Notes: generated from the letters alone by a model not told the origin. DNA of 18,045 nt from Eubacteriales Family XIII. Incertae Sedis bacterium (GCA_031278255.1 JAITKU010000096.1:1-18045), one strand, 5' to 3'; positions 1 through 6,707 are shown, numbered from the stretch's first letter. Program-made: numbers and translations.

Positions 1-2
1 GA

Positions 3-92
3 AGTGAACCGCAGGTGAACGGAGGAGTGAGGCGAAGCCGAACGTTGCACCCGCCACTGACAGCTTGGAAAGTTGAAACCCGCCGCCTGTAG
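3..92 (+). CDS. Possible C-terminal tail of a TnpB-like protein (partial)
   Basis: An open frame enters from outside the left edge and ends at a TAG inside the GC-rich hairpin of the terminal repeat. It encodes 29 residues rich in R, S, T and P, ending in WKVETRRL. The same frame, with the same ending, can be read on the minus strand in the copy at the right edge. A coding tail that runs into the terminal hairpin is what IS200/IS605 accessory TnpB genes usually show. No catalytic residue of TnpB lies in the window, so the assignment rests on position and context only. Confidence 0.3.
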   Translation, partial: SEPQVNGGVRRSRTLHPPLTAWKVETRRL

Positions 93-119
93 AGGCGGGG
101 GACTGACGCCGTCGTTCAA
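49..119 (+). mobile_element. Right end of an IS200/IS605-like element (left copy)
   Basis: These 71 bases recur inverted at 17975-18045 with two mismatches (58 and 60). Similarity stops exactly after TTCAA (115-119), with unrelated sequence beyond it in each copy, which marks a true element boundary. A subterminal hairpin (CCGCCT at 83-88 with AGGCGG at 93-98) and a TCAA terminus are features of IS200/IS605 right ends, for example IS608. The rest of the element would lie outside the window to the left. The family name is inferred; the shared boundary is seen directly. Confidence 0.6.
79..99 (-). terminator. Possible terminator hairpin behind the cNMP/DUF2225 gene
   Basis: Read on the minus strand, a GC-rich stem (CCCGCC with GGCGGG, or alternatively CCGCCT with AGGCGG) lies 17 bases past the stop codon at 116. 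It is followed by the T-rich run TTTCAACTTT. It belongs to the repeat element, so a terminator role would be secondary. Confidence 0.35.
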
Positions 120-1294
120 GACTTCTGCGCCTCCGCCCCTTTCAGCAAAGCCTTGACCGTTTCCAGCCGGTCCTCGGCCTGCCGCTTGATTACGGGGTTG
201 CCGTCCCTGTTGACCATCGCGGCATACAGGAATTCCCTCGCTTTGAGGAAATCCCCCAGCTTATATTTCAACTCGCCTATCACAAAGCAGAGCTGCTGCA
301 TATTCTTGCCCTCGATATCGAAATGCGAATAGGAGTACAGGTATTCGTCCACCGATTTTTGCAGGGCGTATTCCATCATGCGCTCGTCGCTGCAATCGTC
401 GTATATTCGGCCGAGGTTTCGCCACAGCCGCGCCGTGATCCGCTGATGTTCGTAGAAACATTGCGGCGCGCCGAGTATCGCGAGATAATGACTCGCGAAC
501 ACCGTAAAGGTATCCCGGTCCCTCCCCGTCCGTATCTCGATATTGCCTATGTAAGGCGCCATGGTCTCGCGCAGGCTTTCCGCCATGCGCCGCGTCACCT
601 CGATGTCCTTGAACAGGTCCGTCATCGCGCTGTACAGGCAATTCGGGCAACTGACGGCCTCGTAATACATGGGTTCCACGTCCTTATAGCGTATGCGGTG
701 ATCGTCGTCCTTGGATTCCTGCGTCAGCTTTGAGACCAGAACGGTCAGGTTTGCGAATTTGTGGCTGCAGATCGGGCATTTCAAGGTATCCTCGTACAGG
801 ATTTCTGAAAGCGTGTTGTCGATCGGCAGGATGTAATTGCCGTGTCCCTCCGGGAAAAGCGGACTGTCGCCCGAAATCAGCACCTTGGACGATGAATCCT
901 TTTTTGTTTCCGTATGCAGGAATTGGTTCGATGTGTTCAATGCGTCAATGCGCCCGCACAGCCCCTGCATCAGCGTATAGGTGATCTCCGGCTGCCTTGA
1001 AAATATCTCCAGTACGTTGGATCTGTTGATTTCGAGGGCGATCACGTCATCCAGCGCGACGGCGGTAAAACTCCTCCCCTTTCCGAGGAAGAGGCTCATC
1101 TCACCGAAAAAATTTCCGGTTTCTACCGTGGAGAGGCGTTTTTCGTTCAGCATCCGATAATCTTTGAATATGCCGACGCTTCCCTGCAACACGATGTACA
1201 TGCCGTCGGAACTTCCGTCCCCCTCCTTTGCAATGATTTGATTCTTGAGAAATCTCTTGATGCCGGTCAGTTTCAATATGGCGCCAATGTCCAT
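116..1294 (-). CDS. Cyclic-nucleotide-binding domain / DUF2225 fusion protein
   Basis: Predicted cytoplasmic sensor-like protein of 392 aa. Residues about 10-115 form a Crp-type cyclic nucleotide-binding domain. The phosphate-binding cassette is visible as GEMSLFLGKGRS (64-75), with E65 and R74 in the expected places. No helix-turn-helix follows. Instead, residues about 165-385 look like DUF2225, with two CxxC pairs (C173/C176 and C216/C219) that probably bind a metal, and a helical TPR-like C terminus. The start is the ATG at 1294, chosen because AAAGGAG lies upstream; the open frame continues to 1444 but that extension runs into the predicted promoter. The stop codon falls inside the flanking repeat element, so the original C terminus may have been a little different. 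Ligand and output are unknown. Confidence 0.75.
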   Translation of the reverse strand: MDIGAILKLTGIKRFLKNQIIAKEGDGSSDGMYIVLQGSVGIFKDYRMLNEKRLSTVETGNFFGEMSLFLGKGRSFTAVALDDVIALEINRSNVLEIFSRQPEITYTLMQGLCGRIDALNTSNQFLHTETKKDSSSKVLISGDSPLFPEGHGNYILPIDNTLSEILYEDTLKCPICSHKFANLTVLVSKLTQESKDDDHRIRYKDVEPMYYEAVSCPNCLYSAMTDLFKDIEVTRRMAESLRETMAPYIGNIEIRTGRDRDTFTVFASHYLAILGAPQCFYEHQRITARLWRNLGRIYDDCSDERMMEYALQKSVDEYLYSYSHFDIEGKNMQQLCFVIGELKYKLGDFLKAREFLYAAMVNRDGNPVIKRQAEDRLETVKALLKGAEAQKS

Positions 1295-1434
1295 CGGCAA
1301 TCTCCTTTCCGCCGGATTCGCCCCATGTCGCGGCGCGGGCCGCAAGCCCCGTGCCCGTCGCCGGGATTGCCGCAAGATAAAAACAATATCGCGGACAGGG
1401 CAATCCGGTCGGTTGCCGCCGAAGCTTTTCCTCA

Positions 1435-1463
1435 AAGATATCACAAATCCGCGCCGATGTCAA
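1435..1463 (-). promoter_or_regulatory. Sigma-70-type promoter of the cNMP/DUF2225 gene
   Basis: On the minus strand a perfect TTGACA (1458-1463) is separated by 17 bases from TATCTT (1435-1440). An AT-rich stretch (about 1482-1507) just upstream could act as an UP element. This gives a leader of about 130 bases before the ATG at 1294. Confidence 0.6.
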
Positions 1464-1501
1464 AGGTGCTTGAGAGAATTTAACAATTATTACAAATTTA
1501 T

Positions 1502-1591
1502 TTAAACGCCGTCCTCGATCCTCCGGATAAAACGATGTGTTTGCCCATACAGATACGCATCCCACGCTTTTTCGTGCCAATCCTTTCTCAC
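1502..1591 (-). pseudogene. Truncated YoeB/Txe-like toxin remnant
   Basis: The stop of the antitoxin gene is followed after three bases by a GTG-initiated frame of 29 codons. Its product contains DWHEKAWDAYLYGQT, closely matching the conserved N terminus of YoeB/Txe mRNA interferases (W-x-E-x-x-W-D-x-Y-L-Y-W-Q-T), followed by RFIRRIEDGV and a stop. Intact toxins of the family are about 85 aa, and the C-terminal catalytic part is absent. I found no continuation in the other minus-strand frames before the promoter of the next gene. The invariant W after LY is G here. It is best read as an inactivated toxin left behind its antitoxin. Confidence 0.65.
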
Positions 1592-1594
1592 GGG

Positions 1595-1840
1595 TTACGC
1601 CTCGATTATATCGTGCGTAACGATGTTGCGTCCCGCCTTGAAGTCCGCGGCTCGCTCCGAGAGGTCCTGTTCCGTCAATCGCAGCGAGGAAACCTCAAAC
1701 GGCAACTTCTTATCCCGAACCACAACGCGGACGAACATATTGAACGCCGTGGACGGGTTCATGCCGACATCCGCGCAGAATCTGTCGAACTGTCTTTTCA
1801 TATCGGGATCGATCCGTATGCTGAAAGTTGCGTTTGCCAT
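1595..1840 (-). CDS. RelB/DinJ family antitoxin
   Basis: The 81-residue product has the ribbon-helix-helix N terminus typical of RelB/DinJ antitoxins: an ATFSIRIDPDMKRQFD strand and helix, then VGMNPSTAFNMFVRVVVRDKKLPFEV. Members of this family dimerise, bind their own operator and neutralise a RelE/YoeB/YafQ-type RNase toxin through the C-terminal half. The start at 1840 is supported by GAGGTG seven bases upstream. The open frame continues to 1987, but that extension covers the promoter. The product is slightly short for the family (85-95 aa). Its toxin partner downstream is truncated, so this is probably an orphan antitoxin. Confidence 0.85.
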   Translation of the reverse strand: MANATFSIRIDPDMKRQFDRFCADVGMNPSTAFNMFVRVVVRDKKLPFEVSSLRLTEQDLSERAADFKAGRNIVTHDIIEA

Positions 1841-1882
1841 TTCGTCACCTCGTAAATATAAAACGTATTGCATGTTATATAA

Positions 1883-1911
1883 ATTGTAACACATCGATGT
1901 TGTCTTTTCAA
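1883..1911 (-). promoter_or_regulatory. Promoter of the antitoxin gene, with internal palindrome
   Basis: On the minus strand TTGAAA (1906-1911) and TACAAT (1883-1888) are spaced by 17 bases. The spacer holds the perfect palindrome ACATCGATGT (1891-1900), well placed to be a RelB-type autoregulatory operator between the -35 and -10 boxes. Confidence 0.6.
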
Positions 1912-1930
1912 TACCTTGTTTCACAACTTT

Positions 1931-1962
1931 TTGTGTATTTTGCCGTGAAATTATGGTATCAT
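1931..1962 (+). promoter_or_regulatory. Probable extended -10 promoter of the ornithine decarboxylase gene
   Basis: TATCAT (1957-1962) is preceded by TGG, giving an extended -10. TTGTGT (1931-1936) is 20 bases upstream, a poor -35 spacing, so recognition would depend on the extended -10. Transcription would begin about 45 bases before the ATG at 2017. Confidence 0.4.
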
Positions 1963-2016
1963 AACATATGCCCGCACAGACGCGCAAACATCACATTTAC
2001 AAAAAGGGGGGATATC

Positions 2017-4173
2017 ATGCGCAGACTCAACATCGGCTTCACCGCAAGTACGGTGGATCTGTTCACGACGGCGCGCACAAAGGTCGATCTGGTCCGGTCG
2101 GATTTGACCGATGTGGCCGCAGCCGTCGTTTCTCACGAGGACGGGGAGATCATACATCGAATCATCGATTCCTGTATGGGCATTCCCATCTTTCTTTTCC
2201 GCGCGGACGAGGACGGCATCGACGCGGATATCCGCGAAAACGTTTTCCGTATCGTGAAAACGACGCGGGGACCGCAGGATCTGATCGATCGCGATATCGA
2301 GAACGCGGCCCTGCAATACGAAACGCGTATGCTACCGCCTTTCTTTGAGGCGCTGAACGATTATATAGAATTGCAAAACCTGCCTTTCGACTGCCCGGGA
2401 CATCAGGGCGGCGCCTATTTCCTGAAACACCCGGCGGGGAAATACTTCTACGATTTCTTCGGCGAAATGATCTTCAGGGCGGATATCTGCAACGCGGATG
2501 TCGCGATGGGCGATCTCTTGATACACGAGGGACCCGCCAGCGAAGCGACGCGAAACGCGGCGAAGGTATTCAACGCGGACACAACCTATTTCGTGCTGAA
2601 CGGAACGAGCGCGTCCAACGGTGTTTCGGCCTGCGCCGCGGTGACGCCGGGCGATCTCGTACTCTTCGACAGGAACAACCACAAATCCGTCTACGACGCC
2701 GCCCTGGTGAAAGCCGGCGGCATTCCCCTCTATCTGGAAACCGCGCGGAACCCGCTCGGCTTCATCGGCGGCATAGACGAGCATTGCTTCGACGAGGCCT
2801 ATCTGCGGGAGCGCATCCGAAAACTCAAGCCCGAGAAAGCGGACGCGAAGCGGCCGTTTCGCCTCGCCGCGATACAACTCGGAACCTACGACGGCTGTAT
2901 CTACAACGCGCGCTACGTTCTGGACCGAATCGGCCATCTGTGCGACTACATCCTCTTCGATTCGGCCTGGGTGGGCTATGAGCAGTTCATCCCGATGATG
3001 CGGGACTGCTCGCCGCTGCTGCTCGTGCCGGGGCCGGACGATCCCGGCATCCTCGTCACGCAGTCCGTACACAAGCAACAGGCGGGATTTTCGCAAGCCT
3101 CCTATATACACAAGAAAGACGCGCATATCCGCGGGCAGAAACGCTATGTGGATCACAAGCGCTTCAACAGTTCCTACAGGCTCTACGCGACCACCAGTCC
3201 CTTTTATCCCCTCTACGCCTCGCTCGACGTTAACGCGCGGGTGCAGGATCGCGCGCTGGGCCGGAAGCTGTGGGCGGATTGCGTGCGGATCGGCATCGAG
3301 GCCAGGAAGTCCATCCTGCGGGAATGCGGTTTGCTGAAGCCTTTCGTTCCGCCGACCGTTGACGGGCGGCCCTGGGAGGATTACGACACCGATGTGATCG
3401 CGGGCAACATCGATTTCTTCCGGTTCCGCCCCGGGGAACGCTGGCACTCGTTTGAGGGCTATGGGGAGGGACAGTATTTCGTGGACCCCAACAAACTCAT
3501 GCTGACAACGCCGGGTATCGATATGGAAACGGGGGAATATGAGGATTTCGGAATCCCCGCCGTGATTCTGGCGAATTTTTTGCGGGACAACCGTATCATT
3601 CCGGAAAAGAGCGATTTCAACTCCATCCTCTTCCTCATGACGCCGGCGGAATCGGCCGAAAAGATGGACGCGCTCACGGCACAGCTCGTCCGATTTGAAA
3701 GGCTGATCAAGGAGGACGCTTCTCTGGAAGAGGTAGCGCCGTATTTCTACAACAAATACATCGAACGGTACAGGGCCTACACGATCGGCAGACTCTGTAT
3801 GGAACTGCATGATTTTTATAGGAAACACGACGCCAAAACCCTGCAGAAAAAGCTGTTTCGGGAGGCGACCTTTCCCGAAAGGCATTGCTCCGCCATGGAA
3901 GCGAATCACGCGCTCGTGCGCAACGACGCGAAGCTCGTCAAGATCGAAGAGATATGCGGCGCGGTCGCGCTGGAGGGCGCGCTTCCGTATCCGCCGGGAA
4001 TCTACTGCGTCGCGCCGGGCGAGCGGTGGAGTGAAACGGCCGTACGGTATTTTCTGGTGCTGCAGGACGGTATCAACCTGTTTCCGGGCTTTTCGCCGGA
4101 GATACACGGCGTCTACATCGAACAGGAGAACGGGCGAAGCGTGGCCTACGGGTATGTGCTGGACGAGGGCTGA
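2017..4173 (+). CDS. speF: Ornithine decarboxylase, PLP-dependent (SpeF/SpeC type)
   Basis: Catalyses decarboxylation of L-ornithine to putrescine in the cytoplasm, feeding polyamine synthesis or, as in SpeF systems, acid resistance. The 718-residue length matches bacterial fold-I ornithine decarboxylases (about 710-730). A wing domain covers about 1-105. The PLP domain shows PGHQGG (127-132), NNHKS (220-224), FDSAW with D315, which pairs with the PLP ring nitrogen, and the Schiff-base lysine K353 in SVHKQQAGFSQ. The HKQQAGFSQ form separates ornithine from lysine and arginine decarboxylases. The C-terminal domain (about 540-718) is complete. An AGGGGGG ribosome site supports the ATG at 2017; the frame is open upstream to 1828, but that part is promoter. 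No PotE-like antiporter is adjacent. The speF/speC choice is uncertain. It is divergent from the antitoxin gene. Confidence 0.93.
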   Translation: MRRLNIGFTASTVDLFTTARTKVDLVRSDLTDVAAAVVSHEDGEIIHRIIDSCMGIPIFLFRADEDGIDADIRENVFRIVKTTRGPQDLIDRDIENAALQYETRMLPPFFEALNDYIELQNLPFDCPGHQGGAYFLKHPAGKYFYDFFGEMIFRADICNADVAMGDLLIHEGPASEATRNAAKVFNADTTYFVLNGTSASNGVSACAAVTPGDLVLFDRNNHKSVYDAALVKAGGIPLYLETARNPLGFIGGIDEHCFDEAYLRERIRKLKPEKADAKRPFRLAAIQLGTYDGCIYNARYVLDRIGHLCDYILFDSAWVGYEQFIPMMRDCSPLLLVPGPDDPGILVTQSVHKQQAGFSQASYIHKKDAHIRGQKRYVDHKRFNSSYRLYATTSPFYPLYASLDVNARVQDRALGRKLWADCVRIGIEARKSILRECGLLKPFVPPTVDGRPWEDYDTDVIAGNIDFFRFRPGERWHSFEGYGEGQYFVDPNKLMLTTPGIDMETGEYEDFGIPAVILANFLRDNRIIPEKSDFNSILFLMTPAESAEKMDALTAQLVRFERLIKEDASLEEVAPYFYNKYIERYRAYTIGRLCMELHDFYRKHDAKTLQKKLFREATFPERHCSAMEANHALVRNDAKLVKIEEICGAVALEGALPYPPGIYCVAPGERWSETAVRYFLVLQDGINLFPGFSPEIHGVYIEQENGRSVAYGYVLDEG

Positions 4174-4208
4174 GGCGCGACCGTACCCGGATGAAAGCCG
4201 CCGCGCGT

Positions 4209-4541
4209 TCAGCCGCCGTTTTCCACCATGTACAGCTTTCCCGTCGCGGGATCGCGATACACGACGACATCCAGCTTCTCGTAGGCCGTGTCGTCGTCGA
4301 GCGCGGTCCCCTCGCCGCCGGATACGTCCGAAAGCTGCGTCATTTCCTCGCTGCGCGCTTCGTTTTCCGCGTTTTTCGCGGCGATATCCACGTTCCAATT
4401 GATGACCAGCGCGAGCATCAGCCCGCAGGCGAATACGAGCATCACATCCACGAGGTTTGCGAGGCCCTCCAGCGGGTTTGCGGGCGCGCGCGCAAACGCG
4501 TCGCCGCCGTCGAAGCGATTCGGGCTAAAGCGCCTTTTCAT
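4209..4541 (-). CDS. DUF2149 protein, ExbD/TolR-like stator subunit
   Basis: Small 110-residue protein with one membrane helix at about 27-49 and a short extracytoplasmic tail. The helix starts ANLVDVMLVFACG. This resembles the ExbD/TolR motif PLIDVMLVLL, with D32 in the position of the proton-carrying aspartate. The family is DUF2149, which is often found next to MotA/TolQ/ExbB proteins, as here. The gene overlaps the end of the ExbB-like gene by 17 bases, so the two are probably translationally coupled; GGAG lies eight bases before the ATG. The role inferred is the second subunit of a proton-driven stator. The C-terminal periplasmic part is much shorter than in real ExbD. It is the last gene of its operon and converges on the decarboxylase gene, with 35 bases between them. 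Confidence 0.8.
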   Translation of the reverse strand: MKRRFSPNRFDGGDAFARAPANPLEGLANLVDVMLVFACGLMLALVINWNVDIAAKNAENEARSEEMTQLSDVSGGEGTALDDDTAYEKLDVVVYRDPATGKLYMVENGG

Positions 4542-5157
4542 TTAAAGTCTCCAAAACGCATTCCGCCGCCATCTCCAGCGAGGCCATATACGACGCGTAC
4601 CACCGCTTTCGCACGGCGGAAATGACAAAGGCGACGGCCGCCGAAATCAGACCCGCGATCGTCGTGTCGAAAGCCATGAGCAGGGACAGCGAGAGCGTGT
4701 GCGTGTCGCCGCGCCCGAGCGCGATGATACCGGGACCGAGGGGGATCAGCGTGCCCAGCAGCCCGAATATCGGGCCGAGCCGCGCGATCAGATCGCTGAC
4801 GCGCACGATACCCTCACAGCGCGCGCGTTCCGCGGCCACGAGGCGCACGGCCAGCGATTCGCGCATGGCGGGACTCAGGCCGGGATGCAGCGTCAACTCC
4901 GACAGGATGCGCCTTTGCCGCGCGGGCAGGCCGCTGTTTTCTATCGCGGCTTCCGTCGCGCCGCCCTCCCGCAGCGCGTCCGCGAACGCCGGCAGTTTCG
5001 CGCGCAGATACGCGCGTTCCGTAAAAGCCTCGACGACGAGCGAGCCGAGCAGAAACACCGTCGCCGCCATGAGCAACAGCAGGATCGCGATCACGGGCGT
5101 TTGGAGCGCGGTCGCGACGGCGCGCAGTATATGACTGAGATTTTCACCTGTAAACAT
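4525..5157 (-). CDS. MotA/TolQ/ExbB family proton channel protein
   Basis: The 210-residue integral membrane protein has three predicted helices (about 21-42, 125-148 and 160-182) and a cytoplasmic loop of about 75 residues between the first and second, which is the ExbB/TolQ layout. The conserved core is visible as ARLGPIFGLLGTLIPLG (125-141) and the third helix starts AFDTTIAGL (162-170). Family members form a pentamer around an ExbD/TolR dimer and convert proton motive force into mechanical work. The start at 5157 is backed by GGGGAGG five bases upstream. It sits between the surface protein gene (18-base gap) and the DUF2149 gene (overlap), so the three should be co-transcribed. No TonB-like gene is in the window. 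Confidence 0.88.
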   Translation of the reverse strand: MFTGENLSHILRAVATALQTPVIAILLLLMAATVFLLGSLVVEAFTERAYLRAKLPAFADALREGGATEAAIENSGLPARQRRILSELTLHPGLSPAMRESLAVRLVAAERARCEGIVRVSDLIARLGPIFGLLGTLIPLGPGIIALGRGDTHTLSLSLLMAFDTTIAGLISAAVAFVISAVRKRWYASYMASLEMAAECVLETLNEKAL

Positions 5158-5175
5158 CCTTGCCTCCCCAAAGAA

Positions 5176-6414
5176 TCACCGCGTCGCATGGCGGAGTCCC
5201 GCCTTGAAGCACGCGAATTTTGTTGCGCCGCCGAGCGCGAACAGAGCGCACGCGACGGCCGCGGCCGCGGGAAGCAGGGGATTGTCCTCGGGGATGATCG
5301 GCAGCTCCGCGGCGTCCTCCCCCATCTCTTCCTCCCGCCGGTTCTGCACGCCGCCCGCGTCGTCCTCGGACACGACCCTCGCCGGATGCAGAATCGACAG
5401 TTCCCGGCCGATCCGAGTCGCGTCTTTCGCTTCGGACATATCCGCAAAAGAGGGCGCGCGCGTCGTTTCGGGCGCCCCGCCGCCACCCCCCGGCTTACCG
5501 TTTATGCGGACGGACGCGCTCGCGCCGCCGAACTGCGCCGTGACGGTCGCCGTGCCCTCCCCGCGCACCGTGATCTCGCCGTTCGCGTCGACGGTCGCCA
5601 CGCTTTCATCGCTCGACGACCAGCGTATCTCCGCGTTCTTCGCGATCGCGGGATCGGTATCGGAGAGGGAAGCCTCGCTGCGAAATCTGCTGCCGACCTC
5701 CAAATCCAAAACGCTCTCATCCATCGTGAGCGTCGGCGCGCCGCCGAGCGTGACCTCGATCGAATGCACCCACTTCGCGCTGCTTGAAGCTGTGCGCGTA
5801 TAGGCGTCCGTCTGCCCGAACACCAGACGAAAGCGCGTATGCGTATTCAAGTGCAGGTAGTCCGAGCCGAAAGAGGCGCCCGCGAGTACGCGGTTCCAAT
5901 CGTCGGCGAGCGCAATGACCGTCGGAACGCGCGCGGCGTCCGCCGTCGCGTACGCGTTTCCCGCGCCCGTATCGTAGTCAAAATTGTCGGGCAGACTGTA
6001 GTAGCGGTAACGCGGCGTGTCGAGCAGAAAACGCTTCGTCAGCGAGGTATAGTAGCTGCCCTGCTTGTCGTTCGTCCAAAAATCGAAACCCTGAATGCTT
6101 CCGAGGTCTATCCCGGCGGCGTCCATGAGTTCCGCGAGCGGCACGCCCGCGACGTGATCGATCACCACTGCGGGCATATTGTCGATCAGCGTGTAGTCCT
6201 CGTACACGACATCCATCGCCCACAGCGCTTCGAGCGAGAACACCGCTTTCTCGTAATACGGCCCGCCGAAATAACCGACTTTCACGGTCAGCGCGTCCGC
6301 CGCGTAGCCGCCGAATTCGTCATCGTCGAGCGCAAGGACGGCGGACGCCGGGGCGAGGACGAGGGCCGCCGCAAGGAGGATGCCCGCGCGTATGTTTTTC
6401 ACGATTGCTGTCAT
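5176..6414 (-). CDS. Surface protein: SUOX-like domain, Big_2 domain, C-terminal anchor
   Basis: Exported protein of 412 aa. A signal peptide covers about 1-29 (a hydrophobic LLAAALVLAPASAVLA core). Residues about 41-224 look like a sulfite-oxidase-like molybdopterin-oxidoreductase fold: a FSLEALWAM segment, VPLAELMDAAGIDL, GFDFWTNDKQG, a PTVIALA strand, TRFRLVFG and a final KWVHSIEV strand. I see no cofactor-binding cysteine. A bacterial Ig-like Big_2 domain covers about 227-304 (IRWSSSDESVATVDANGEI). A glycine-rich, acidic linker follows, then a membrane helix at about 380-398 and a basic tail, so the C terminus should be cytoplasmic. The ATG at 6414 is preceded by GGAG; in-frame starts further upstream lie in the promoter. 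It is the first gene of the operon with the ExbB-like and DUF2149 proteins. Its function is unknown; substrate capture or force transfer is inferred. Confidence 0.7.
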   Translation of the reverse strand: MTAIVKNIRAGILLAAALVLAPASAVLALDDDEFGGYAADALTVKVGYFGGPYYEKAVFSLEALWAMDVVYEDYTLIDNMPAVVIDHVAGVPLAELMDAAGIDLGSIQGFDFWTNDKQGSYYTSLTKRFLLDTPRYRYYSLPDNFDYDTGAGNAYATADAARVPTVIALADDWNRVLAGASFGSDYLHLNTHTRFRLVFGQTDAYTRTASSSAKWVHSIEVTLGGAPTLTMDESVLDLEVGSRFRSEASLSDTDPAIAKNAEIRWSSSDESVATVDANGEITVRGEGTATVTAQFGGASASVRINGKPGGGGGAPETTRAPSFADMSEAKDATRIGRELSILHPARVVSEDDAGGVQNRREEEMGEDAAELPIIPEDNPLLPAAAAVACALFALGGATKFACFKAGLRHATR

Positions 6415-6483
6415 TGCAAACTCCGGTCGCCGCAAGGATCGCCGCGGTCCGCAGGGCGCAAAACCCAAAACGGCTCCGCCTAT

Positions 6484-6513
6484 TGTATACCATTTCATCC
6501 CGGTCCTTGTCAA
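6484..6513 (-). promoter_or_regulatory. Sigma-70-type promoter of the surface protein/ExbB/DUF2149 operon
   Basis: On the minus strand a perfect TTGACA (6508-6513) is followed after 18 bases by TATACA (6484-6489); TACAAT overlaps it two bases downstream. This places transcription start near 6477 and rules out the in-frame ATG at 6498 as a translation start. Confidence 0.6.
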
Positions 6514-6663
6514 GCGGGCTTTTTCGCGCGCTTCCGCGAAGAAGCCCGCGCCGCGCCGCGGCGAAACCCGCGCGTCACGGCAATTGCAAGCCCTCGCGTC
6601 GAAATAAAAACCGCTTCCTTTCTGCCTTGCGGGCCGCGACAATTTTTTTTATTTTCTTCAAAA

Positions 6664-6681
6664 ATGTTGCCCGGGCAACAT
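6664..6681. promoter_or_regulatory. 18-bp perfect palindromic operator
   Basis: ATGTTGCCCGGGCAACAT is a perfect dyad centred at 6672/6673. It lies just upstream of a -10-like box at 6702-6707, where it would overlap or abut the -35 region of the plus operon. The two half-sites have no spacer between them, as expected for a dimeric repressor site. The TTGCC/GGCAA core faintly recalls some DtxR-family metal-regulator sites, but that is a weak resemblance and no regulator gene is in the window. Confidence 0.6.
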
Positions 6682-6701
6682 ACTTTTGAAACATATCGTG
6701 C

Positions 6702-6707
6702 TATACT
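6702..6707 (+). promoter_or_regulatory. Putative -10 box of the transporter operon
   Basis: TATACT fits a sigma-70 -10 element. No convincing -35 stands 16-18 bases upstream; that position is next to the palindrome at 6664-6681. The promoter may therefore need an activator, or be weak and operator-controlled. Confidence 0.4.

Noticed and set aside
1295..1444. N-terminal extension of the cNMP/DUF2225 protein
   Set aside because: The extension overlaps the -10 box at 1435-1440, has no ribosome site and lies outside the conserved domain. The ATG at 1294 has AAAGGAG upstream.
1828..2016. N-terminal extension of the ornithine decarboxylase
   Set aside because: It covers both divergent promoters and does not match the family N terminus, which begins near RRLNIGFTAS.
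2332..4398. Long open frame on the minus strand opposite the decarboxylase gene
   Set aside because: It mirrors a clearly functional full-length ornithine decarboxylase gene; its product is arginine/histidine-rich with no recognisable domain. It is a by-product of GC-rich codon use.
6415..6642. N-terminal extension of the surface protein, including an ATG at 6498
   Set aside because: The TTGACA promoter lies at 6484-6513, inside the extension, and the signal peptide begins naturally at 6414.
6621..6660. GC-rich segment followed by eight T as a terminator on the plus strand
   Set aside because: No gene is transcribed into it from the left on the plus strand and the stem is poor; it is more likely an AT-rich promoter-upstream tract.
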